Origin: Mortierella alpina
Taxonomy: Eukaryota > Mortierellomycota > Mortierellomycetes > Mortierellales > Mortierellaceae
Direction: 5' to 3'
Assembly (NCBI GenBank): GCA_029449245.1
Contig: JANATF010000005.1
Span: 1,116,001-1,180,000, forward strand
Length of the DNA stretch: 64,000 nucleotides
The position numbers were made by a program, and so were the translations under genes. Positions 33,516-43,495 of the stretch are shown here, piece after piece; position 1 is the stretch's first letter; each line of letters begins with the position of its first letter. Under the pieces are notes generated by a model. The model saw only the letters and a list, made by a program, of their open reading frames with translations. It had not been told where the DNA came from and did not search any database.

Positions 33516-36500
33516 ATGAGCGACTACAAGAGCACAGGGGAAGGAGCTAGCGTGAGTGGGAGCACCGCAGTGCCCGGACGCGTGGATGGACTCACGATGC
33601 GTTCTCAATGGAATCAAGACTCGAAGAGCACTAGTCATCATATCGCCACCACCACCACCATCACCACAGAGAAGTCACCAGTAGTATCAGCAGCACACCG
33701 CACCACAAGGTCTGGAAGGGCGGCCACTTTTCTAAAGCAGACCGCTGCCTCCATGGCCCTCAACATCGGCTCTCCGGGGTCGTTACCATCTCCTACAAGA
33801 GGTAGTTACCAGAGCGGGAACGGTCCCCCGAGTCCCGCTCAGAGGAGACGCCGTGCGAACCTTTTACGAGTCTGGATCGAGCGTGGGTTGATGGTCGGGA
33901 TGGGTCTGTTAGCAGGATATCGTATGATGACTTTGAAGTATAGCCACGAGCGACTACAGGATGCAAGGCTCTCGTCAAGGTCGCCATCAGATCCACCAGA
34001 AGGCTCGTGGCACGCAACACACGAGCAGATGCACAAAGATGTTATACCCACCATGTCCGGGAATGCTTGGGCAATAGGCGCAGGTAAGGGGAATATCTTG
34101 GACTTTTCAATGAGATCATTTCATATGCTCATGCCCCATTACTCTATAACGACGGCTGTCATATGTCGGGGGGGACGGAGAAGGGGGGATTGTTGGGAAT
34201 GCAATGCACCGTCCGTGGCTATTTGATATCAACAATCATTTATTCCCGAAGCGGGAAACTTGAAGCTCTACCAAGATACTCAATCATCTGCTTCTGCCTT
34301 CTCGACCATAGGATTGGTTTTATTGACGCTGGCTCACGCCCTCTTTCTGACCGCCCACGATCATCGGCTACAGTTTCCGCTGTACAACAGAAACCAGCCG
34401 TTGCAGCCAGTGCAAAAGAGATCCAGCCGGTATCTCAACATGAATGCGCCTCAGGCAGTTGCAGCCGTGGCAGTTGTGGCGGATAGCGATGACGACAGTG
34501 AGGATGATGAGGCGATTCAACGAGAGCGTGCTGCAGAGTTGCAGGAAAACTTACAGCTGTTGAATCAGGAAAGCGCCCAGGGCGCGAGTGGCAATGGTGC
34601 AGCAGCCACAGGATCAGGAGGCGGAAGTGTGATGGAGCCTGTCCTTGGGTCTCTCCAAAGTCGGCTTTGTCGTTCTGCCGAGGGCGCCATGCCGCAGTGG
34701 AGAGTTTGGGGATCCGAGGCACACTGGTATCGGTAAGATTTCGCTAGAACGAATGATGGTCCAACTTTGCAAGAACATCAGAGATAACACCACTCTCTTT
34801 GTTGTTGTAGGAAAGGCGCAGACAATGGGTCCATCTTTGCAACCGTGCTGGTCCCGGTTGTGCTGGCTGCCAAGTTCGTGCAGACTGTGACGGATGAAAA
34901 GTTTTTGTCCACAGCAACGGATGGCGTCCAGACCGCACAGTCGGTCCTGTCCAGTTTGGCTTTGTCGCTCACCTTTGGTGCCTCAATTCTTGTACACATG
35001 CTGCTGTTAAAGGTCTTTGAGGATCACGCTGGGCATGGATCAAACGTCAAGCCCTCTCACATACGCAAGGACTCGGGCAGCAGGAGCACGATTCTCGACA
35101 GCATCATGCTGCCGCCTTCCACCATGCCCTCCACCACGGTCTCCTCGTCCATGTCGACCAACAATCTGCACGCCTCCGCTGGCAGCGGAGAATATTTATA
35201 CCCAAAGTATCTCTCGCCTTCGCATCGTCAACGAAATATCTCCTCGCCTTCTTCCCCATCATCGCCTTCTCTTTCAGCCACCTCTTCCGCAGTCTCCTCC
35301 ACGCTTCTTCACCATCAGCAACATCAGGAACAGCAACAGGAACAGCTCCGCCAACAGCAGCAGCTTCAGGAGGCCTTCATGTTCTCGACCGACCAGATGC
35401 ACCACCCTAGTCTGCTCATGGGATCGTCCGAGGCCGAAAAGTCGAGCGATCGGGAAGAGATTTGGATCATAGCTCTCGGCTTTGGCGGCGCTTATACCTG
35501 TTTCGTCACGCTCTTGGCCCGATTCAAGTGGATCCCAGGACTGGAGACGACTGGAGCTGGAATGGTGATGTTGAACCAGAACGTCTTCCAGATGCTGATG
35601 ATCGGTTTTGCATACTTTTACCGGCGCTCATTCACTTTTGGAGAACTGGTGGTGTTGGCCCAAGCCGTGACACTGTTGGTGAACGAGACTTTAACGGCCA
35701 ACTTCATTACCACCCCACCGGCGCCAGGAACCGTCTTGGAGAACCCTCAGTTCTTGTTCTTATTGACACTTGTGGTCGGGATGCTGCTCATTGGAGTTTT
35801 GCTCACGCCCGTGTTGATGTACTGCCGACGCTTGGCGCAGATGCCGATCAAGGGAGCCAGCCCGGCCAGTCTGCAGAAGCGCGAGTTCAAGAAGAAGGTC
35901 TCGGCGGGTGTGGTGTATGCGGGACTGCTGGGGATTATTCTTGGATTGATCATGCCTAGGTGTGAACGATTGCTCGGTCAGAACCCGTTCCTGTGGCTGA
36001 TAGAGTTTATGCTCATGAACCCAGGCCTCGCTTCGGGGCAATTGGCTAGTACCAGCGGTGGTAGTGGTACTAGTAGTAGTAGTAGTAACAGCAGCGGTGG
36101 AGCTCATCCCGGCCAGTCACCGGCAACGATTATTTCGGCTCTGAGCGGTGAGGGCAAGTATGATTTGCAGACGCTCATGAAAGTCCAGATCGGGTGGAGT
36201 CGTTTGGGCTTGTGTCTGTACTGGATCCTAGCGGTCAGCTTCTCGATCGGATTCTTTTACTGGATGAATGCCTCGATCCGGAGACGGTCGATCATTGCCT
36301 CGCTAAACAACCGCCGAAAGTTTTATCATGCGCTGGCGGTGCTCATGTTCATCCCTGGGTATTTGACCGATGTAAGTCGTCTATATTTCTTTCTGTAATC
36401 TAGGCGAGCTGGAAAAACTCTGAGATTGGAATCTAACGGTCTTCTAATATTGTGTGATATAGGAACCATTCATGCACATTGCGTTCTCTGTCGCCCTGTC

Positions 36501-37146
36501 CAGTCTGATTTTCTTGGAGTACCTCCGGTACTTTGCTGTTGCTCCTCTCGGCAAGGAGATCCACCTCTTCTTGGTCGGGTTCTTGGACGATCGGGATGGT
36601 GGACCCATTATTCTCAGTCACCTGTATCTGCTGATGGGATGCGCCGTCCCTGTCTGGCTGGCAGAGCACCATATCCTCGCAGGACTGTCCGGCATCTTTG
36701 CACTTGGTGTTGGAGATGCCATGGCATCAATCGTCGGCAAGCGGTTCGGCCGTCATCGATGGCCAGGCACCATCAAGACCGTAGAGGGCACTGTCGCCTT
36801 TGTGGTCAGTGTGATGATCGCTGCTGGAGCAGTCTTTGTCGGCATGTGGCTCATGAGCTTTATCTTTGGCGACTCCTCACTCTCATTCATGTACTCGTCG
36901 TCTTCAAGGGCTTTGGCAGCTGCCACGACCACAATGCCTCCCCAGTCTGCGCCTTCGACCTTGCCCCCCGCCTCGCTGCTGTCGTTCTCGACTTGGAATG
37001 ACTGGTCCTCGGTGACTTGGTCCGTTTGGGGTGTCGTTCGGTATGGAGTAGCGGTTTCGGTCGCGGCGATGCTGGAGGCCGTTTCGGAGCAGAATGACAA
37101 CCTTGTGATTCCCGTGGTGATGTTGTCCATGGTCTGGTTGATCTGA
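33516..37146 (+). CDS. SEC59: Dolichol kinase (Sec59/DOLK) with long N-terminal extension
   Basis: Four exons (33516-34083, 34252-34732, 34811-36371, 36463-37146) join in phase to 1097 residues. Dolichol kinase uses CTP to make dolichyl phosphate, the carrier for N-glycosylation, O-mannosylation and GPI synthesis in the ER membrane. The C-terminal third has the family signature: FIPGYLTDEPFMHIAFSVAL, then FLDDRDGGPIILSHLYLLMG, then the CTP-binding segment IFALGVGDAMASIVGKRFG and GTIKTVEGTVAFV. Many membrane spans are visible across the second half. Length is about twice that of yeast (519) or human (538) enzymes; the extra sequence is a Ser/Thr-rich cytosolic N-terminus and acidic, Ser- and Gln-rich loops. 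It runs convergently with the acetate transporter gene. Confidence 0.93.
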
Positions 37147-37365
37147 GCTCTCGGAAACACTCCTAGATCCCTCTCTGTAGCTTGCATCGTCAGTTTCAAT
37201 TTGCAGTGTAGATTAGCATAAAGCGTTCCTGTATCCTTTTTTCTTCTCAAGCACGTTGTCTTTGTAAAAGAAGACGTATCGTTGTTCTGCAGTTGACCTC
37301 GTATATGGAGCGCTGGTTTATACTATATTTTGTGGGTACGTGCATATATATAAGCTGGTGTGCCT

Positions 37366-38490
37366 TCATGCCTTTTCTTCAGAGGAGCGTGCGAACTTGC
37401 CCACAGGCAATTCGTAATAAGAATTTGCATTCTCGCCTCGTTTACCGCTCAGTAGTGCCATAGCGCAATACCAAGCCAAGATCCCATTGGCGACTCCAAA
37501 CCCTCCGGCGACCTTCTCGACGGTATTTCCGGGACCCATCAGTGCCAAGTTTGCGACTGACTCGAGCAAAAATGTCACAGCCAAAAGAAAGAACAAGGCC
37601 GAAGTGGCCAAATTCGATCTCCACGTCAGGGTCCAAAGCAGGAACGTGAAGACTGACCATCCCAGGCTCATGAACCCGAACTGGATCATGAAATCGGGCG
37701 TGAATGCAGAGACCGTAGTACTAGGTGTGATTCCGAACGATGGCAGCAGCAGTGTGGCAAACGAGGACCAGTAAAGACCTATTACAACATATTGTTTTCG
37801 CTGTTAGCAATAAAAAATTTAAAAAAAAAAGGTATTTTGACATGAACACGCGAATTTAAGCGCGTTTTCGTTTACCATAAGACACAAAGACTGTGCCACC
37901 AAAGCTATTGCCGTTAACAAACTCCATAATCCCTGCCAGCAGCTGGTATATGTAGCAACGAGTAAACAGGCTCAGTTAGAAGACCGATATCGCAATAAAA
38001 CCACATACGAGACAGCAGCCACAGAAGGCTCTCCGCTCAGTCTCCTCACACACACACACTCTCTCTCTCTTACCTGTCCCATGCCTCCATAAAAGAGTGT
38101 CGTGGAGATCAAAAACCCGGCGGGGGCGTCTTCCGTCAGTCCACCTGCGCGCAAGTTGTAGAGCCCGACACAAAACGCCGTCAAACCAAAGGCCGCCAAC
38201 CCAAGTGGAGTTGGGTTTCCGAGCGGAGGAAGTCTTGCGATGGGTGCTGCCGAATATTGGGCTGTAGCAGCTGCTATTTTGGGAACGTTCGTGGTCGGGG
38301 GTGAAGACGATAGTGTTGCTGCAGAGAAATTCGCGTCGCGTGGTTCAGACCTTGGTTGTTGCGGAGGCTGGTGATAATACTGCGACTTTTGATACACGTG
38401 TTTGGATTGAGGCAGTGCGAGAGGCGACACGACTGGCATGTCTACCTCGATGGACTGAGAGGACTGGAAGGTATCCTGAGAGGCAGACAT
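37366..38490 (-). CDS. GPR1/FUN34/YaaH (SatP/Ady2) family acetate transporter
   Basis: Three exons (38490-38074, 37942-37876, 37778-37366) join in phase to 298 residues. Members carry acetate or succinate, or possibly ammonia, across the plasma membrane. Seen: the family motif GNPTPLGLAAFGLTAF at the first membrane span, GGLTEDAPAGFLISTTLFYGG, and MEFVNGNSFGGTVFVSYG across the splice junctions. The total of about six spans ends in LAWYCAMALL. The first 80 residues form a Ser/Gln/Pro-rich cytosolic tail. A TATA-like TATTTATAAC near 38594 lies about 100 bp upstream. Substrate is inferred from family. Confidence 0.92.
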
Positions 38491-39390
38491 TGTTTTTTTT
38501 TACTGTTGGAAAACTGTGTTGATAGGTGCTGTAAGGAGGGTTTCGTTCGCTTTTGTGTTGGTAGACGAAATATGATGGAGATTGGGGCTTCGATATTTAT
38601 AACGAACACTCTTTGACCCTCTTGTTCACACCAGAGTATTCTCGTAAACTGGCGAGTTGCTGGCAATTGGACTTACGTTGTGTCTGAATGGGTATGACCT
38701 TGGCCCTCACCCTTTCCTTTAGTTCACGCGCTCGAGGTGTCAACGTGGTCTAGCCCGGCCTGTTCGTAGATGACCTATTGGGGAAAGCGAGAAATGTGGA
38801 GAAATTAAGCTGCAGATTGATGTGGGGAGATATGCAGGGTGTGTGAGGCAGTAACGTTCATCAGTGGAAGAGCTCCTGCTCACCACACACTAAGGACAAA
38901 GGCAAAAGAAAAAGGAAAAAAAAACGAACCCAGGCACAAGGCCACAAACACGTTTACGGCGCTTATAGCACCCTGTGGCATCTCTGCCCATTGAGTGGTT
39001 TTATCTAGAGAACAGAGCGCTTTTGTTGTTCTCTCCTGATTAGCAAGCACGTCTAATTATTTTTCCCTTTCCCCTAAGAACGCGTTTCACGATCTTCACT
39101 ACTGCACGTCTTTGATCAGCCCTGAGCCCTATTAATCCCCATCATCCACTCCTTTACGCTCCCTTTCCTGGCTTACTCTGTCCCTGCTCCTGTTCCCCAT
39201 TTATGGTAGAGAAGTGAACGAGCATGACCAAGAAAGGCAGGTTGACAATTACTGTGCTCTATCTTTCTATCCCGTCATCACAAAGGCATCAGAAAAAAAA
39301 ATACCTCATGCATCAAAATAATATATTTTATAATCCCATACAGGATGATCTGGATACAGGCAGACAGACAGGAGGACCTTTCAGTGTGCT
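38491..39390. other. Intergenic region
   Basis: About 900 bp holding the promoter of the acetate transporter and the 3' flank of the bZIP gene. No ORF with recognisable content. Confidence 0.4.
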
Positions 39391-41417
39391 TCACTGCGGC
39401 CGCTTCGATCGGAGGGCAGACGATGCCTTTCCTGAACTACCCTCTGCACCACTACCACTACCACCACCACCACCAGTTCCACGTGGCGCCAATCCTGGTA
39501 AGTGTCCCCCAGCATGAGCTCCTAACGAGCCCATACCAGACGCAGACGAGGCAGAAGCAGTAAGCGCGTTTACACCCTCTACCAAAAGACCCCTTCCAGC
39601 ATCCTTTTCCACAATGAGCCCCCGCAGCCATTTGATCTCCATCTCCAGTTCTCGGACTCTGATTTCCAAGATCTCGGACTTTGCCGTCATCTCCTTGGCT
39701 GTCCGTTCCAGGATCTGCTCTCTCAGTCGTTTCTTGTGGCGGAACCGTGCTGAAGCCGCCGTATTCCGCCGACGTTTATCTTCCTCTGCAGCCAATCTAG
39801 CAGCAGCATCGAGATATTCACCTCCACCCGAGGAGGAGGAGGTGGGAGGAGCTCCTGCATTATTGGAGGGACTCTGTGCACTGTTGCCACTGCTATCATT
39901 GCCACTGTCATTGGGCCCGCCGTCACCTTCAGCATCGGTCATGTCAGCTGACGATTGTCGCTGCTGCTGATGCTGCTGATCCTGTTGCTGTTCCTGTTGT
40001 TGGAGTCTCCTTTCCTCTGCGAGTTCAGACTCGTAAACTTCCAGCTCTGTCTCCAGTTGAAGCAGCTTTTCCTCATGAGACGTGAGTGTTCTTCCTCCCC
40101 CTCCCCCTGCTGCTGCTGCTGCTACTCCTGCTCCTGCTGTTGTGGTGGACAATGTTTCGTGAAGGGAGAGTGTGGATAAGGTGCCGGCATTGACACTATT
40201 GTTGCGGTCCCTCGTCGTTGGCATCGTTGCTGAGGCTGACGATGACATTCGATCGCCAGCGTGTTTCGAGTTTGAAGAGTTTGGAGCGATCTGTTGCGCG
40301 TCAACATGATGGTGTGGTTTCTGGAATTGGTGCATGCTTGAAGATGGCATGGAAGAAGAGGCACCCATGGAGTACAGTGGGTAGTGTTGAGGTTGGTGTT
40401 GCTGTGCTCCCATGGCCTGGTGATGCGATCCTGAGCTTGAGGACGCAGCAGACTGCTGTTGCTGTTGTTGTTGCTGTTGTTGAGCATAGACAGATTGGAG
40501 CAATCGGGAATCGAATGGCTGCCCCTGCAATTGCTGCTGCAGCTGCAGCTGTTGCAGTTGTTGTTGTTGTGGTTGAGGCAGGACCCCCGGAGTGACAGGA
40601 TTCCGTTGACGTGATCGTTCCACAAGTGAGAGCGATGATCGGGGATCTATAGAGTTTAGGACACAGAAAAAAAAAAGATGAGTTTTGCCAGCAATTGGGT
40701 ATGACCATTCGTTGATAGCAAAAACGGCACGACAAGTGCATACTCGAAGACGACCATATGATATCGATGCACGTTAACAACACAACATTTTTGGAGATCG
40801 AGAAATGTAGGTGATATAATAATAACAACAACAATAAGATCTCTTTGCATACCTTCAGTGCTCCCATCAAGATATCCGTGGATGGCGTCAAATTGCTGCA
40901 GTTGCCGTTGCATCTCTGTAGGGTGATACGGCTGTAGGACATGTGATGATCCGTGCTGCTGTGAGTGTGGTAGATGCTGAGAATGCTGAGAATGCTGTGG
41001 ATGCTGTATATGCTGAGGATGTTGCAAATTCGATTGTAGAGGAATGGACGGCAGCAATGCGTTGGCTTGTGGCTGCTGAAGGTTTGTATGTTGCTGGAAC
41101 TGGCCGTTTTGAATCTGCTGTTGCTGCTGCTGTTGATGCTGGTGCTGCAATAGGAACTGCTGTGCCTGGAGCTGTTGATGTTGACTTTGAGCTATCTTGA
41201 GTGCCAGCTCATCTTCGTAAGATCCTGCACCAGGTGTCTGATTGTCGAATGTGAACTGGGCGTTGGCCCAAAGAAGGAGATCATCGTCCGGCAAGTGTTG
41301 AGGGTCATCTTCGTCCTCATCCTCCTCTGGCACCTTTCCTTCCTTGACGTTGTCAGCTGGCGACTGACGATTAAACGAGGCGATCACGTTAGAGTATGGG
41401 TTTGGGTAGTTTGCCAT
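39391..41417 (-). CDS. bZIP transcription factor, Cys3/Met4-like basic region
   Basis: Two exons (41417-40853, 40646-39391) join in phase to 606 residues. The basic region EEDKRRRNTAASARFRHKKR (about 480-500), followed by a leucine-zipper heptad (LEIRVRELEMEIKWLRGLI), matches the Neurospora CYS-3/Aspergillus MetR/Met4 group, which switches on sulfur-assimilation genes. The N-terminal part has an acidic block (PEEDEDEDDPQHLPDDDLLL) followed by long Gln/His-rich stretches encoded by CAG/CAA runs, typical of activation domains. The acidic DDDLLLWANAQF segment could be a degradation or activation motif. Target pathway is inferred from the basic region only. Confidence 0.88.
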
Positions 41418-43258
41418 TCCCGATTAATACGGTATTCCGTCGGTTTCTCAGAGCAAGAGCGGAGGAGTTGCCAGGGACAGTAGGCGTGAGCCAGGTTGGA
41501 TCGACTGACTGGACAACCTTGAACGGGAACTGGTGATTTTGTCCACGGAGACAGCGCGTCGTTTCTTCTCAGTGCGTACGGGAAGAACGGCTATAATAGA
41601 GACACTTTCGCCAGTAGTTGGTTGTGGGTGAGACTATGATCGAAAAGTGGATGGGTAGGAGAAGAAATAGAGCTTGGACAAGGCGAAGAATGTTTTTATA
41701 TAAAGTGCACAATGTAGGACGGAAGTACGGGAGCAAATAGAAATGCAGGGTAGCGACAATTGCGCTGCTGAAGTATCCGATGATGCTATCGAGAACTTTA
41801 TGCGAGAAAGGGAGGCCTTGCCCTGGATGGATGGTGTGTCTCGGGGAAGTACAAAGGACCGAATTGTCCTTGTTTGTTTTTTTCAGGCCGATCGTATTCA
41901 AAGTTGACGAGCCTTCCTCAATGTCAATGCTTCAAAATTTGACAGTCTGTTAGCAGCAAAGTGTGAGGGAAGGGCAAGGAGAAAGGAAAGGAACAGTGCA
42001 ATGATGAGGATATGCCTCTCTTAATATGTCAGTCGTGTTATCGCGCTGCTGTTGGTGTGGAAAAAAAAAGCTGACCAAGAGAGCAGAAGGTGTGCGATGT
42101 GAAAGCGTCCACGAAAACGAGAAGAAAGGAGAGAGGTCCACCTATTGGCCAAAACGGTGAAAATGACGCGATGACACGATCCGACAGGATCTTTAAACTT
42201 TTCTTACTCTATGAGGACAAAAGAACACAAAAGTATACTCGGCAAGTAACCTTGACAAGAGACAGCAAGGATAACAGGGTCGGGCGCAATCAGAGAACGG
42301 CTTCCCAGAGAACTAGGGGCAGCGGTACAAAGGCCACAGTTACCGAGCCGTCCAATTGGGTGCTTGGATGTACTATTGCGCAGATGCGAATGATAAAGAG
42401 CCGCTTCATGCTGCATTTAGTCTGGTCGCAGGAAATCGCTTTGTGCTCAAATATGCTGCACATGGCACTGTGGGTCAAAACACACTTCCCGGAGCTCCAT
42501 GCATCCAACGTATTCGATCACGCCCCTTTTAGCAAGGAGAACCAGAGGTGGAGGCTACAAAGTAAAGATACGGTACCTTTCTTCCGAATCCAGCAGGGTG
42601 CCATGATTATCTCCAAAGAAATCTTCATTCCAATTCGATTCAATCCTGCACCGCAGTCAGGCGTCTTCACCGCTCACTTGAGGTCACATCAAAGACTCTG
42701 ATATGAGAAAACCATGGTGCTCTAACGCCGAGGAACTCAGGGGAACGAAGTGGAGCAATGGTTGTCACTTTCCTCTGTGGTACCGTGGGACGAACCCAGT
42801 CTAAAGCCCCCGCAGTGAAACTAATTCCTTCGTTGTGAAAGAATAAATCAACAAAGCAAACTGTGTTCTGACCAAGGAAGATGGTCCTCAAACTGTGTTT
42901 GGACCACCATCGCGTTATGGTGGTATACCCTCCGTCTCCCTCTTCTCAGTCTTGAAGATCATTAGTGAAACGATTGTCATTGAGTGTGGATGATAAGAAA
43001 GTTGGATGCAGACATTATATGGTAAACGCCTGCTTTCTACACTTCTGATCATTTATCTGTGAGAAAGTCCTCTGTTAGTCGACTCTAGCCGCGCCAACGC
43101 TTCGGCCCAACGCTGAAAATTGGTCTGACATACACCAGTCGAACGCGTAATGCTGACGAGCGATACCGTTCCGGTATACTCTTCCCTTTGAACATGGAAA
43201 GGGGAGAGACAGGGCCTTCGGTTAGTGGGATACGATGGCGTGCTTGACGCGTGCATAA
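41418..43258. other. Intergenic region between bZIP gene and the TIR element
   Basis: About 1.8 kb. It holds the bZIP promoter and leader (to about 42100) and the outer flank of the inserted element. A 203-residue plus-strand open frame (42090-42701) has no recognisable domain and mixed composition. Minus-strand open frames at 43053-43256 run up to the insertion point and could be a remnant of a disrupted gene; this is uncertain. Confidence 0.4.
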
Positions 43259-43260
43259 TA

Positions 43261-43283
43261 CAGTCGGCTCTCTATAAAGGAAA
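43261..43283 (+). repeat. Left terminal inverted repeat
   Basis: Starts CAGTCGGCTCTCT and is preceded by TA. It pairs with 48372-48394 with two mismatches. The gene's 3' end points towards this terminus. Confidence 0.8.
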
Positions 43284-43470
43284 TGGATAAAGTTAACGTT
43301 TGACACCCGTCTCAGAGACACTGCACAACACATAGCGACACTTGCCTTATCTACTTTTGAAGGTAGACGAAGGAGGACCGTCTGCAACAAGGCAAAGTCA
43401 GAACCATAGCCTACACAGCTGATTTCAAGCAAACAGAGCATGCAGCTTCAATGTCACTTACAAATTTGTT

Positions 43471-43488
43471 ATGGGGTTTCGACCCCAT
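43471..43488 (-). other. Hairpin directly after the Fanzor-like stop codon; candidate omega-RNA part
   Basis: ATGGGG (43471-43476) pairs with CCCCAT (43483-43488) around a 6-base loop, 7 bases downstream of the stop codon. The 3' flank up to the TIR is 235 bp. In characterised Fanzor and TnpB loci the guide RNA scaffold maps to the 3' end of the gene and the adjoining element end. No RNA evidence is available here. Confidence 0.4.
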
Positions 43489-43495
43489 TGAATGT

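Noticed and set aside
42090-42701. A 203-residue plus-strand open frame
   Set aside because: No recognisable domain, no splice context, and it overlaps the probable leader of the divergent bZIP gene. It may be chance; a homologue would revive it.
43075-43090. AGTCGACTCTAG near 43075, resembling the TIR start
   Set aside because: Only about ten bases agree and it is not flanked by a matching inverted partner; treated as coincidence or an old remnant.
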